Counted from the first letter of the stretch, positions 40,220 through 55,300 are shown. The stretch is DNA of 64,000 nucleotides from Lanius collurio (GCA_020086605.1 JACBWW010000021.1:4742940-4806939); one strand, 5' to 3'. The notes: generated by a model not told the origin, from the letters alone. Numbers and translations: made by a program.

Positions 40220-40382
40220 TTATGCCATGTTGGTCAATTCATATTTAGCATGTGCTTCATTTTCTTCTCCTGACTGAGGATCCGAGTGATGAATTTCAAT
40301 GAAAATAATATAGATCATGGCTCCAAGTACACCTCCCAGCAGAGGTGCGACTATAGGAACCCACCACCAATTATTACCAGCC
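40220..40382 (-). CDS. AQP9: AQP9 coding exon 6 (last base of 235 to residue 288) and stop
   Basis: 163 coding nt starting after TGTCCTACAG. It encodes [17 protein letters not shown], helix 6 ([15 protein letters not shown]), and the cytoplasmic tail [21 protein letters not shown], then TAA at 40222-40220. The EIHH junction and KYEL tail match AQP9 of other vertebrates. The 3' UTR continues towards lower coordinates. Confidence 0.96.
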
Positions 40383-43300
40383 CTGTAGGACAAAAAGAAC
40401 AAGAATTAGTGTAATTTGTTATTCTAGTGAACACCTTCCCGTGTATTTTTCAGTGAACACATACAGTGGTGTGGCACTTACTATAGTGTAGACCTTTCTT
40501 TTTTGTCTCTCATTTCTGTAAATGGTGACAACCCTGTCTGTCCTACCCAGGCTGGTTCTGATTGAAATGCTAAATAACAAGCACCAGGCATGTTGGTCTG
40601 TGTGCTGTACTTGCATTTTAAAAAATGAGGCCTTTTTACTGCATGTCTATTTGGGCACAGAGGATGTTTTCTCCCTTGTGAAAAGCAGGTTCCAGTGACT
40701 TAGAGTGAAATGAGCAGGGACATATTCATTGCCCAGCAATCTTGACTTGTGTTGTCCCCAAATGCTTGTGAATAGACTTTCAGGTTGTTACAAAAGGAGA
40801 TTATTTCATCTGCATGGAAACTTGCAAGTTCACACCTGCAACATTATGTACTGTCTTCCTCCTGACAAATGTAATAAATTAAACTGGATTTTGAGCATAT
40901 TTACCTTAAGCAATATAATAAAAACAGTGACTGTAAAGTTGATTATCCTTGACTACAGTGGTCAAGATTCAAATTTCATTATGTAGTATCTTATCTCTGT
41001 GTTTAAAATGTGGTGGCTTTCAGCAAGAGGCAAATCAATTAGAAGTTTTATACATCTAAAACTTAAAAACTTAATCTTAGAATTTTTGTATTCACTAAGA
41101 AAGTCCAGCATGCTGTCTCTACTGAAATATTTACATTTACACAATTTCAGCGAGTTCATTTTAAATATATAGATTTACAGGCATATTTAAAGTAAGAAGT
41201 CCACCATTGAACTGTATAAAATAATAAATAACAACCCCTTTATGCAGGAAAAATGGGATAGTAGAATTGCTCTCCTTTTCCTGGAGGTCCACATTCAGAC
41301 AGTAAATAACTGAGTATCCATTTGAGAGCACAGAGTCTCTTAACTGTACTGATGCATTAAGGTGTTCTGATTTGATAACATGCTGTATTAATTGAATATG
41401 TGAGTCTCCAGTGAAAATCCAGCTACCTCAATTTCATGTATATTGAAAATGGGATTTTTTTTCCTTCCAGAAATACAAAGGGACAAATTAATCTATGAGA
41501 GGAACTTTAGAGGAAGCTGCAGTGCAATTTTAAAGTGTGAGGGTAATTATTCAGCACTCAGTTGCATAGATTTATGCAGAAGTGAACATGTGTTTGCCAT
41601 GATGCAAGAATAGAATTGGGAAAATATCAGTGTCCTATCGATACTCCTACTGCTTGCTCAGAAATACCTTGGATATGTATGTTGTACCTTTGGAATTATT
41701 TATATTTTTGCCCTGAAGATATAAAATAACTCCTGATACTGTTTTACTGAGTTTATAAATCTGTTTGTTGTTGAATCATGGGTGGCTGTTGAGCACCTGA
41801 ATTTCTGGAACAAGCATGGACTAAGGTTTTATTGAATGAATCAGCAGAACAAAAGCTCTTATCAAGTACTTGCACGTATTCTTCTGTGTGATATGTGCAT
41901 TCCTTGGGTGTGTAATGAAGGTGTTTCTTGGCAGGTTTCTCTCAGCTTGTTCCAGGAACTGGCATGTGCCTTGTCAGCTCCTGCATGACCTTCTCCAAAT
42001 CATGGCGTGTATTTGCAGCAGCTGCTGTCAGCTGTGCTTTGGACACCCTGCGCTGAGATGCTGGTGCAAAGCCTTTGTAGAGGGTGCTGCCAAAGCTGCA
42101 GTGAGATCAGGACACAGCCGAGTTAGGAGTTTCCATGCCACGCAGTGCTCTGTCATTGGCACAGGAGCAAGAACTGTCTGTGACAAGCACAGATCGCCAA
42201 AGGCCCCTTAGCCCCTGGCCGTAACCCAGGGCACGGCTTTGCTGCCAGCTGCGGAGAGCACCCAGCGCCGCCTCTGCCATCACCAGGTGCTCTGGGCGCT
42301 GCTTGTGCGGGGAGGAGGCAGCGCAGGGCCTGGCCGGCAGAACTGTGCCTAGGTGCGGGAATTCCCAGGAAGCAGTGTCCAAGCTACATGGACTGGGAAC
42401 TTCGCCCCGTTTAAACTTGCAGCTACACCTTTCACTAGCCAGCTGCTGCGGGAAAGGGAGACGGCCCTCTTCGTGAGGTAATCCGGGCTGCAGGGTTGCA
42501 CTCCAGGAGGAATGCTAAATACTTCTGAGGCTGCTTTGCCGTCTGAACCCCTGTAGAGACGAGATGCGTCTCCTGACCTTCCCGGAGTGCAGTTTAGTTT
42601 AGCGCTGCCGACTCGTCCCCGGTGGCGGCGGCGGAGCCGGCGGCCACGAGGTGTCAGCGTTACCGCGCTGAGCCCGCTCCGCTGCCGCTCGCTCCGCGCC
42701 GAGGGGCGAGAGAGCCCGTGGCGGAGCGGGGTGAGGGATCCCGGGGCCGCCTTCACATGCCGGCACAGAATACGGCTCTGAGGAGCCTTACCCCTCTCTC
42801 TTATTGCTGTTCCATGCTGGGTTTTGCTTGTTAAAATCCAGTCTGGTACTTGGACTCAACGCTCTGGCTGTTCTCTCACTACAGACAAAATTTTGCTCCC
42901 CAAACTTTTCTTAAGCTCATCAGAATATTAAACATGTTCTTAAGAAAGACTCCTGGGTTTCTGATGGGAGCCTTTAACCAAAGAAATTATTTGCACAGGC
43001 TAAGGGAAACCACACCGTAGCTTGTCTTCTGGCTTGGTTTTAGGGAGACTGCTCCTTCAGGTGTCTTTGTACAAAATGTAGTAACCGCAACATTTAGAAA
43101 AGCCCTGCTCAAATGCATTCCTATCCTCTGGATAATTCGCAGCAGAAGGGCTCCACTCCAGTCTACTTGTAGGTCCCTGCCTGAGAACGTGATAAAAGCA
43201 GTGTTTACTGGACCTGCAAGTAGGAAGAAGGGTAGGGGGGACTTCGCTGTGAACGAACTATCTATCAATGTTTAGAGCATTTGCTTAGGAGCATTGTAGG

Positions 43301-46300
43301 AACTCTTGCTATTGTGTATCTGATCTATTCCAAAGAGGCTTTTCCAGTGGTCCCTGGCTGTTCTGTAGATAACACTTGAAGATTCCCTGACATGGACAGG
43401 GAGTGACTCAGTTCCTTGGGGGATGCTTCCATCCTCCCACCAAAGAAGTGTCTCCTCAGTATTTCCTACCGCTTGGTTTGTGCAGCACTCCCCTCGTGTC
43501 ACTGTGGAGGGTTTGTGCTCAGGTCCCAGTTCCTGGACATGCCTTTACTAGAGAGCTTAAGCACCTGTCTCGAAGTTGAGAATTCCTTTAAATGAAGATA
43601 TGCAGAGGTTATCTGTCAACTCTTGCTGCACCACTTTAAGTTGCTCAGGCACAGCAGAGCATCAGGCAATTTAGAATCCTAACTACAATCATTCAAGCTT
43701 TTCCCATGGCACTTCCAGCTACCTAGGCTCAAGTTCTTCTCAAGTCCCACCTACCAGCTAACAAGGCTCAAGTTCTTCCTAAATCTCATCTGGATCTGTG
43801 CAACAAATAAGAAAATATTCCTGTTGTATCATTTCCTTGAACTTGGTTATAGCTGTAGCCTTTCAACTGAAGGAAGGGAGGAAGACTTCTTCCTCAATTT
43901 TTCATATCCCTAAGATTGTTGTAAGTTTATTCTGGTGAGGATCAAAGATCTTGTATCCTATTTTTTATGTTCACATTTTTAAATTTCTTAGTAAGGTCTT
44001 TACACTGGCACTGTATTACCTCTCTTATATAAATCCTTAAACTACACTAGGAAAGAATCCATATTGGTATAGATGTAGAGTTTTCTTGAAGTTTTTTTAA
44101 TGTAAATGAGTACAGCCATACTTTTGGAGAGAAGGGGATTTCACGGGTGTTCTGTGACTAGATCTCAGTAAAATCAGGCTTCCAAACTCTTTCAGTAATG
44201 TAATAGCCAACTTCCTAATATATTACCCATTATATATACCATGGCTAATACCACAGCCAACAACTACTTGCAATTACAAAGGTATGAGAGGAGAATCTTG
44301 TGTGGGACATCACTCTGTCTGTCCTTGCTTTATAAAAAAGTGCAGTCCCATGGTGCAGTGGTAAGAGCTACTGGGGAGGAAAAGTTTGGAGGTAACCAGA
44401 CCAGTGACCTGACCTCTCAGCAGCAGCTCACGAGAGCTGGGTTCCACTCAGCCTTGGCTCTGGCCTACGCTGTGGCTGAGTGCCTGTTTCAGCTATGCCA
44501 TGCCTGGCTTTTTTTTTTTGTATGAGAAAAGCTTTGCTACTGCTTTCCACAAATAAGATACATGATTTGTGTAAATAGAAATCATACTGAATAAATAGAG
44601 ATTATCTGTGCTTCTTGAAGTATCTAAAATAAAAGCTCTCTTAACCAGAGCTCTCCGGTGGCCTATAGTACTACTGGAGATTCCTACTTGTAAATAACTG
44701 GGAAAACAAACAATACAAAAATAACCCAAAAGATCTGCTTCCCAGTGACATCTTACTCTTACTTGGATGTCCCAGAGTGCCTCTTACCACAGATACGTGT
44801 AAGCTGTGGATTTGATATGCAACTAATTAGCTGTGCATTGGGCCAGCCAAGAGTGTGTGTGTGTGTGCACACAGAGATCTGAGAGGGCTCTGAAATGTGG
44901 GAAAATGAAGGGAGCTTTTTCATTCACTCCTTCACTCCCAGCCAGGAAGTTAGGCTTTTAGATTGTTGTATATTTCTGCAATAACTCAGAAGTAATAATA
45001 GGCTAAATCAATCTGATATGTCTCTGGTTTTTACAGCACCCAATAAATATTTCCACCTAATTCTCTCCTGATTTAATTTTTTTTTTTCTGAAAGCTTCAG
45101 GACCCAAGAAGAAAGCACTCATATTTTCAGTGACCTCTAAGAATCTCTAATATTTTGGGAAAGGTCTGCTTGAAACAATGATTGATATTAGAGATTATGC
45201 ATGTTTGATTTGCCTTAGGAGCAGGAAATCCTTTTTAAAGCCCAGTTCCTAGAGGATATCTAGCTTGAAGTGCATGAATAGCTGCTTCTGGTATGCAAAG
45301 AATTACCTGTATGTATATAAAGTATGACTTGGTACCATGGTGAATCAGGATCTTACTTTCCTAGAAACAATTTTTGCCAGGAGCATTTGACTTCATCTCC
45401 AGGCCTACTTACGTGAATACTTCCATCCCCCATCCTGCCACGGCTGTGAAGAGCCTTGGGCCAAGATCCCTGGCTGGGTTCATGGCACAGCCACTGTTCA
45501 TTCCCAAGGAGAAAGTAAGAACAATTATAAGAAGTCCAACTGCAATTGGTTCCAGGCCCTTGGGTACGCTGTTATTTTTGGTGTCAAAAATAGCAAATAT
45601 AGCCAGAAGAAGAACAGCTGTTGACATCACCTGGCCAAGGCAAAGAAAAGAATATTGAATAAATATGTGTAGATTCTTTCCAATAATGAAAAGAGGGGCT
45701 ATGGCAGCTCTGTGGATTGCAGTAGCTTAGAACTGGTATCTAGTTTTATCCCACTATATAGAATAGCAAAATTTGGAACTCGGTGCCTCTCCACTTCACA
45801 GTAATGAGAAGTTTTGATATCTGTGCTGAAAGACAAAGACAAGAAATGTACTGAGAACATTTGAAGAAAAAAAAAATCTGTGACAACTGGGTGTGGAAAG
45901 AACAGAGAATTTAAAAGGCATCTCCTGTGTGAGGTCTAATGCTTTGTTTCCACATTTTTCTTCCTGTCAATTTTACACTTGTATTCACTCAAGTTTTGGT
46001 AGTTCTGCTGCTATAGCAGTCCAATCAGTTTCCTTGATATAGAAGTGTTTTATGTGACTGTAGTTTATGCTGATAAATTAGACTAGATATGCATCTCTTT
46101 ATGCAGGTATTACAAAATATCAGAAGAAAAAGTGAAATCTGCAAAGTCAAAACTGAGCAAATTAGGAAGTACCCAATTAGGATTGCATGTATAACTGTAC
46201 CATGAACTCTATTGTATATGCTAATTGAGCTGATGAAGGAAATATTACTGGAATTACTTCAATGCAAGTACAGCTCTGCTTAAATCAAATACTTTGTCAA

Positions 46301-49300
46301 TGTTGATTTTGCTAATAATTAACATGATGGGAAAACAGACAAAAGCTTCAGTGATGTCAAAACATGCAATATTTATACCGATTTGAAGAAGCTTAAGTTT
46401 GAGGCGTTTAAAAATTATTTGGTTTTCATCTGCTTTTAAGTTTGTTTTAAAACATACATGGGTAAAAAACACCTTAGGGAAAAATTTGTTGACTGATCCA
46501 AAGATCAGTACTGTCTTTCTTACAAAACTTCAAAATAACATTCAGATTTTTTTGAAGCCAGGTTGCACAATCTTTTACGTAATGAATTCCTGTGTTCAGG
46601 CCATCCCTTGTTTTTCATACCTTACTTATGCAGTATTTATTTGATGTATTCCTCAAGAAGATGGGTCAGTTGATTAGAAGTAGATAAAAGATATGAAAAT
46701 TTTTTTTTGCCGTTGCATAAGTGGAATTAAAGGATACAGATTAGAAATGAAGTTAAGATGTTTTGAGATTCACTCATTTGAAAAATAAATACTACAAATC
46801 TATCTGCAAAAAGAAGGTTAGAGTGCAGGCTTGTGGAAGCAGAAAACTCAGATTTTCAAGGTGTGTTAACTGTCTGTTTAAGCATTATTTAAGGAATAAT
46901 AGGTCTACAAAATGGGCTGGATTTTGATGTAAATGGACATGACTGCTGAGATTTATGGAGGAACATTGATTTATGCTGAGGAAAACCTCTTACATATATT
47001 GCTTTAAAGACATGCTGAGTGCAACAATTAAGATGATGTATGTGAAAAGAAAAACTTGAATTTATTTTGCTTGTAAAATATAACTAAAATGTAACCCCCT
47101 GCAAACAGCATTGAATTCTTATTGTATTGCACAAGGGGACATCTGGCTGAAATGGTGAGATTTGGCACACTTGTTAGATCTATGTGGTTTTTTTACTGCT
47201 TGGTTTTACAGGTTTTTTTATGTTTAATTTGTAGAATTAAGACAGTAAGTGCACTTACCTGATCTGCAAATCCATTTATGAGGGACAGATAGGGAGCTGG
47301 ATATGTTGCAAAGATTTGGGCTGTTGCATTAGGTCCTGTGACTTCAAGTTTTCCATCACTGTACTCCATAAAGGCATCTGTAGAAAACAGCCAGTAAATG
47401 CTTGGGCTTCTCCATGAACTTTTCTAGGTTTTCTAGGACTAGAACATGTATGAGAGATCTGTGCACTTTATGTTCTCAGCCAAAACTGATCTTTAAGGTC
47501 CCTTCCAACCCAAACCATTCTGTGATTATCTGATGTTTTTTTCCTGGGAGTGCAGAGAATATTAGTTGTTTACTTTGATCAGGCTCTCATTTGGACTGTC
47601 AAATAATTTTAACTATCGGGGGGGGAAGGATTAGCTCCTATGTCTGTTCTTCTACTAGTGAGTTTTCAGTGAACCTCAAAGAGTATATGATAGTCCTGTA
47701 AGGAAGTAAAAACTACAGAAGAGGTTTGGAAATTAATTAGAGTAAGAGGAGGATTTGAGTAGAGATAGGGATATGAGAAAATCCTGCACTCCTGAGTATG
47801 AGGAAAATAACCTCGACCTAAGCTTCCTACTTTGGTTCCTTACCCTACTGCTGCCCTTTTGGCAGAATATAGTGACTCCCCTCTCAACCCCATGTACATG
47901 TTGACACACTTCTGCATCCTGGCCACAGCCCTAATTCTGGCTGTCAGGCTTGAGGAGGACTTAAATTCAGACAAATCCTGTTCCAGAATTCCAGTTTCCA
48001 AATTCCAACACTAACATAAAGAAAAAGTAAACAACTGCTGTTCCCCCCAGCCCCCTCCAAAAAAAAAAATAAAAAAAAACCAAAAAACCACCAAGCCCAA
48101 AACAGTTACCATGGTTCCTAAATATTTTCCTCTTCAGGCTTACTGTGGGTACTGAGCACTGAGCCAACATACAAGGCATTTCCATTTTTGTTCTTCCTCT
48201 GTTGCATCTTGACCCAGCACTGTCTGCAGACATAATGCCCATAGGAGAGAGACATTGGAGGAGATGGGCTGGGCCAGTAGAAGCAGAGTTTTGGAGTAGG
48301 GGATTGAGGCAACTGATCTGACTGACTGGATTAAGTCAGTCTGTTACTGTTTTTTCCTTTTGTGACAAACTGTGTAAAAAACCCTGTGCATCAAGGAGAG
48401 GGTAGTTTTTTTCTTTTTCCCTATTGAATACGTGACCTCTTTATCACTGTACCTGGAGTTCATTGCTTTGGAGAGCCACCTCTCTAGGGTGGTCTGAGGT
48501 TTGGTCAGGAGGGACTTGATCTCATATCCTGTACCCTCAATGAACAATGTTGGTGATTCTTGCCTACAGGCACTTGTAGCAGGTCTTTAATGTTTCTAAT
48601 TTGCTTGGAAGATGGATAGCCCTATATCCTGGCTATTAAGTAATTTAAAATCCTTACTGAGAAATATGTGATCTCAGAGTATCTGATTTCCCATGAATAA
48701 TTTTTCTAAATATCAGAACGTTTCCTGGAGTATTAAGTGTTTCAGTAAATTTGTAAGGTACCTGGAATGTTCAAGCCATTGTTTTTCCCTTCAAATTCTT
48801 TATGCTTCTTCCTTTCTTCTTTAGCTTCATTCCTGCCATTAGCCCTGTGTGAACAAGAGTCCTCTGCCTGCTTGACATTCATTGAAAAATTGGGGCCTTA
48901 GAGACTGCCTGACCTCTAGTTTGTCCTGTGAACATGTCTAAGGTGTACTCACTGTAATAAATCCCAAATACAGCCGCTGCTCCAACGAATGCTCCCAGGA
49001 GTTGTGCTAATATGTAAATTGGTAATTTGGTCCATTTTAATCTTCCAGTCACGCACATGGCTAATGAAACAGCTGGGTTTATGTGACCACCTGAAAAATA
49101 AATCACAAGTTAAGTCATGTGAGTGATTCAGATGCATGAGAATAGTTGAAGGATTTGTAAAAATGTGGGCACTTTTGAACACAAGAGTAGTACATGCTTT
49201 TCTAGATGTTATTTTGCAGTTAAATGGTGACTGCAATTAAACTGAAACAAGTTGAATGAAATCACAGGAGGAAGGGCGAAAGCCACCAAGATCCATCTTT

Positions 49301-52300
49301 ACTCTTGATGCTTGTGGACTGTGCTATTTATCAGTCTGCTGTCCTGCAGTATGTAACTTAAAGACAACTTCTCTAGAAATAGTAAATCTGCCCCATTGGT
49401 TGTGATGGGAGGCTCCCTTATTCTGCATATATTCTGTCCTTGAGGCATTTGGCTTTTTATTTTTAGGGGAGGACTGGGGTAGAAGAACATTCCTTCAGTC
49501 TCCCAAGCACATATTATGATTAAGGACTGTAACTGGTTTGAGGATGTATCTTGAGACAGTTCTGGAGTGCCCTGCGTTTAATTCATGTTTGTATCCCTGT
49601 CTTCATCCTAGGGTTACTTAGTTTTCATGGAGACAAAAATAAAATAATGTTAGGGCTGCTCAGCTTCATGTTGGTGAGCTGTGCCTAGATGGGATCTGGG
49701 GGCAGCAGTTCATGGTCCTCCACCATGTTTTTATGGACTTCTTGTCCTTCCCAGAAAGGTCCGTGATAAGGAAACTGATAAAGTAGCTGTGCTGAAACAA
49801 AGTTCAGTTTCCTGTGAAACTTCCTTCCTTTTTATTCAGGAGTAGCTACACCTGAACTCATGTATGAAAAAGATTGCAGTAACACTGGAATTCTTTGTGA
49901 CAAGTTTAGTTTCTAAAATACATTTATGTCACATGATAGTCTCTTCCCTCAACATCTTTTGTCAACAAAAAAGGTGTTCTATGCTCTTGGAAAATGTCAT
50001 TGTTTACAGATACGTGGTTGCTACTTAAGAAATACAAAATCCCAAATAAATGAGCAGATGAAAAGGTTCTTCTTGGTAATAAATACCACAACCCCAAAAC
50101 TTTGCAAGGGCACAGGATCCTTTGCTTGTCTTCCAGATAAGGTCTCATTTCAATCTGTATGAATATCTGAAAAAAGTAGCTCTTGTCTTTGGTAAAATAA
50201 CTGAAAGAGCATGTCCTTCATCTGTCAAAGATTAGTGATGGAGAAAGGGCCTTTATGTACAGTTTCTGTGTTTGTTTGCACTTCAGGTCAGTGAGTCACT
50301 ATCTTATGAAATGCAGGCACCTTTGATACATAATGAACTGACAAACACAGATAACAAGCGGGATAAAACCTTCTTTGTATTATTTCCAAAACTCTGACCT
50401 AGTAGCACCAGTCTTGAATTAAATGTTGAATTCCTAATTGAGTTTCAAATTCTTCAGCACAGAGCAAATAGACAGATGGCACCTAATTTAACAGCCCTTC
50501 ACGTGAATTTTGATTAATTGTTGTCTTATCTTTTGTTCCTTACTATGGCTGGAATTAATAATTTTCCATTCTTTCAACACTTGATTTTGTTCCCCACCTG
50601 TATATAATACAGGGTAAGTACAATGGCCAGGACAAGTCATAATAATATTACAGATAGCTGATTAACATTAAAATTGGAAAGGAAAAGTCTAATTGAAGGC
50701 TTTCCTGCTGACATGGGGGAGTTAGAAGATTCTTGGCTCTTGTGCCACTGGTTTATAAAAAGTCCACTTTGGACAGCATGTTCCCCATTCTTTTGTAGTT
50801 GCAGTGATCATAGTCATGAGTTTGAAATGCAAAGTTGACTAAAATAGTGGGAAATTATCTAGGTATTGAGGAAAACTGGATGGAGGAAAACTAAACAGAG
50901 GAATTTTCCTAAATAAAAAAAAACCTCCAATTCACCAAGCATGTGGACTATATATTTTATTACCATGAATTTGGAATTTCATAAAGAACTGATGCAAAAT
51001 ACAAAATATTTTAGCAGTATTTAAACATGAAACTTTGGCCCAAGAGCCACAGAAATTGCTAACAAATTCTACATAAGAACTTGTATTCTGAAGTGTCCAC
51101 TAGTGATCACATGTTGGTTAATAGCAGCCTGTTGAAATATCTGTTCCTGTTCCTTCAAAGAGAAAATGCACTGCATGCAGAATCCCTTGTCATGGGAAAA
51201 ACACAGGAAGCACGATACTGCAGCATCTGCAACTGCTCTGCCCTGCTGGGACTGGACTCTAATTTTCTACATAATGATGGGGAAGAATATCCCTTAAAGG
51301 TGCAAATGCAGGACAGGTCTTCACAAGTTTGTTTTGTGATACTGCATTAGAAGAGTTTACCTGCCTACATGAAAACTAAGAGCCGTAGTTGTTCAGGTAA
51401 TAGGAATGTGCTGCTGAATTAACTATTAAGAAATCGTTCTGGTCTGTGTCAATGACAGTGAGAAGATTGCCTGTTTTGTGGGACCTGGAGCACTTTCTAA
51501 TGTGAAACTTTCTAATGGAAACCTTCTAGGGAATGGTCCCTCTGTAAAAGAATTTGTAAATACAAGCAAAATGGCCACAGTAATTTCTGCTTCAGCAACT
51601 ATTTATAATGCTCTAATCATACCAACAGAAATTTCTCCAATCCAACTTTACCATCTTTATGAAGGGTAAGAAATGCCTTTATAGGACCTGGAGTACAAGG
51701 GCCCGTAAAAACTCTGCATACAACAAAAAGTATTGTGTATTTTCATGCACAACATTGTTACAATCCATCATTTTCTATTTTAAAGGAAGACTTTAAATGT
51801 TAAAAGCAGTTATGCTTATGTTTCCAGCCTTAGTTTGGCCAAATTGAATGGTGGAATTTGGAGACAAAGCAGCATCCAGTATGGCACTTGTGGACACTGG
51901 TTAGTTAGCCCAGCTACCTTAGCCCCAGGACTAAAGAGAGATTCCTGACCAATATGTGTTGAGGAAGTGTTACAGCAGAAGTAAAGGGGGAAAGGACAGT
52001 ACACTGACAATATCATTGAATGGATCTCTGGTACTGAATCTTTCTGCTGTTTCTGCTTTCTATGGTCTGCTGCTTCTTTGAATAAACACACAGACGGGAG
52101 CAGACTTGCTATTGCCTGTCATAGGACATGAAGAAATAAATTGCACTCTGTAAGGTGAATCCCGTTCATTATACCCATTTGTGGATCATTCTACTTTCTG
52201 TGTAGCTGGCCACCATTTTATCTGGTGACTGCTGAAATGCTCATCATGGGTATTTCTTTAAACACGGTGCCTGTTCTGCCCAGGATCATCTCTGTTGACA

Positions 52301-55300
52301 GAATATTCAAAGCAACATCAAGCAGATTTCTGGTTTGCACAGAACACCATAAAAGTCAGAGGTGTGCCAACGTTTGCACTGTAGTTGAGATCAGAATTTG
52401 GTGGGAGATTTTGTCAAACACAAAGACTAGAAGGAAATAAGAACACAGGTTTACTAGCAAAACTCTGGTGCAGACTCTGCTGTAATGGTGCTTACTGTTG
52501 CTAGATTCATTATTCTTTATACTATGAAGTGAAAGCCCTTTAACAAAAGAGCCTCAACACAGTAGCAATAAATACTATACAAGAAAAAAAGTTACTTACC
52601 AGATACCCCCCCGGACACGTACACTGCTATGGTGACTGCCATGGCAAATCCCACTGACACTGTCACGGGCCCTCCGTGCATTCCCCGGCTGAGGACAGCC
52701 TGGCCCACACACCCACAGCCGAGAGCCTGCGTTTGAAAGAGAGGTGTAAAATCACAAGGGTGTCTGTCAAGTGTTACTGGACTTCGGCTGCTGTCCTGTA
52801 TAGCTGAAAATGTTGTTGAATACTGAAACAGTGCTAGGATTTGTTGTTGCCTTTGCTGCAATGCACATTTGCTTTTTGTTTTCCTTGTCTCTGTCATGAG
52901 CAAGAATGTCTGCTAATGAGGACCTCTCTCCACACAGAAAGCAGTTCTCAGGCACAATGATGGGATACAGATCAGAACTTGGAGCCAAAACAAGATGTCA
53001 CAGCCTCTACAAAAAAACACTGCATCTGAAAGCAAAATTAATTCTGTGTGGTAAGTTTTCAGTTTCAGACTGATGTTATAAGGAATCAAAAATTTACTGT
53101 AAAAGTTATGAAAAATAATTCAAAAAAGCTTTTAATGTTTAATGCTGAAATTCTGGATTGCGACAACTTTCTTTACAGTGTGTGTTATTGTTATGCTGAA
53201 TTTATATCACATATTTCTCTAGCAAAATATTTTACTGGCTCTGCAGACTGAATAAATAACTGGAGATATCTAAATAATATTGAAGAATTCTAAATGTATT
53301 TAAACTAGTTTTGGTTTTTGTTGATTTCTCTCAGAATAAAGTTCAGCAACACATTTAAATATTTGCTTAAGATTATGTTTATTCAGTTCTAAAGCCTCTG
53401 CTTAGCTTCAAGCATATGTTTAGGTCCTATTAGACATAATAAGAAAGATATTCAAAAAGACAAAACCCTTTGAGATAGACTAGCAAATCCATTCCTGTGT
53501 CTTTGAAAGTCTGCTTTTTAAATATATGCCTTTGTGTGCTCTGCTGAACAAGGACCCAATGCTGTGTGGAAGCTCTCAGATAGTATCTGTAGTCTGAAAA
53601 CTTTTGCTTCCCTGCAGTAAGTGATGTGAATCATACCATTTCTAGTATGTGTCAAGATTTATCTTGAGAAACCTTAATTACTTTCAGTTGCAAGGCAGTT
53701 GAATTCAGAAACTGCAAAGTAATGGGAAAATCTCTCTTGCCTTAGACATGACTGTACCAAAAAGATTTGGTGATTGAGGGGTCCTACTAGAATAGATGCA
53801 ATTTAAACAAGCAAAATCGTACTTTTGTTTCCATTATTTCCCCAAGGGTTTTAGCTAATACCAAAATGTGACAGGAAAACTCCCAATAAAATTGCACTCT
53901 TAACCAGCTTTGTAATGCAAACGGCGTTTCTAAGTGCCCCGAGACTGTGTCATATACCCAGGTGCAGTTCTTGCCTGGAGGTCATAATCATGTAAGCAAA
54001 CAAAACCCTGTCTGGTGCCAGAGTGTTGGAGCTCTGGTTACGTAAGGGTAGGGTGGTGTTAGATAGCCGCAGTTTATTGGCCTGTATAATTAAAAGCTCC
54101 AGGACACAGTGCAAGCTACAGTCAGCTGCTGTGCAATGGATGACACGCTTGTGTTAGCCATACTCTCACCTAGCAATGCTCGTGGTAAGCACAAATACAC
54201 GTACAGCAAACCAAAATAAAACACACTGGAGTTATTCACATCTGAAATTGCATTGTTGGGTTTTTTTAAAAAAACTTCATATGAGACAATTCACAATGTG
54301 GTTATATGTTTAATATGGAAAGAATGGGTATGCTGGAATTCATTATGTTTAAGATTAAGAATCTAGAGGAGGAGGAAGCAGCATGCTCTAGTCATCATTT
54401 TCCAGGTTTCTCAAAGGGAGTTTCCAGAAGCCTGCACCAAGCAAGATTTTGTGAAAGATATGGCTCACATGAGGAGCAAGTTCAGTAGGCTGCTCTGGGC
54501 CCCTGCACACACTGGGGTGCAGTTTGAGTTCAGGCAACCAGCTCAATCTACAATTATAGTGTGCACTTGTGTTCTGAAATGGCATAGGCAAAGTTTTGCC
54601 GATTCAAAGGAAAGGCCATTCTTTTGAAAACATTACTTCTTTCTATAAGGATGGTGAAAAAAGAGAAAAGGATTAGAGGAGATGGTTCTACAAAAGGATA
54701 GGGGATAACATCTGTGTATCTCAACTACAAATTCTGAAGGGAAGGGAAGCAAATAACAGAGGGAGGCTGCGGCCTCCCTTCCTTTATTACCAGAGCTGAA
54801 AGTCATACAGAAAAGCTGTGTTGTCCTCTTGCATAGTAGCTCCTGCTCTGCATGTCTTAGGGAAATACACAGCTACAGATGCTCCATTTCTGTGCTAAGC
54901 AGTCTCAGAAAACTCCAGAGAAGACGTGCAAGCCAGCTGGAACACAGCTGCACTCAGTGGACCTGCTCCTGTCCAATGACTGAACACTACTGCAGGCACA
55001 GTCAGTGTGTGCTCATCCAGGGATGGGAAAACTGGGAACTGAGTCTGCAAATCTGAGCCATGTCACTGTAATACTTGCACCATTTGCTGACCTTTTCAGA
55101 AGGAGAGAAAAAAGTTGCCTCATACGTACTGTAGTTAGGTTGGCACAACTGGAAACTATCGCCTAATCATGTAATTACATGAACAGCAATTTAATACCTT
55201 GTAAGTCTTTGGTCAACTGAGTTAAGATATCCTAGATCATCAAGTTGTAACTAAATATTCTAGGATTTTAGGCCAAGCTCAGCCATCAGCTGCACCCACA

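Larger units (their letters stand above)
40383..45412 (-). other. AQP9: AQP9 intron 5
   Basis: About 5.0 kb, phase 2. Holds the orphan CpG island, the tRNA-like relic, a 39-bp tandem duplication and a TG microsatellite. Confidence 0.85.
47378..48952 (-). other. AQP9: AQP9 intron 3
   Basis: About 1.6 kb, phase 1, GTGAGT donor. Holds a short CR1 end close to exon 4 and a C/A-rich tract. Confidence 0.85.

Noticed and set aside
42349..42756. 135-codon minus frame and shorter plus frames in the CpG island
   Set aside because: GC-rich DNA has few stop codons, so long frames arise by chance; the residue make-up is Arg/Ser/Gly-rich and unlike a known protein. The plus frame at 42622 starts at GTG.
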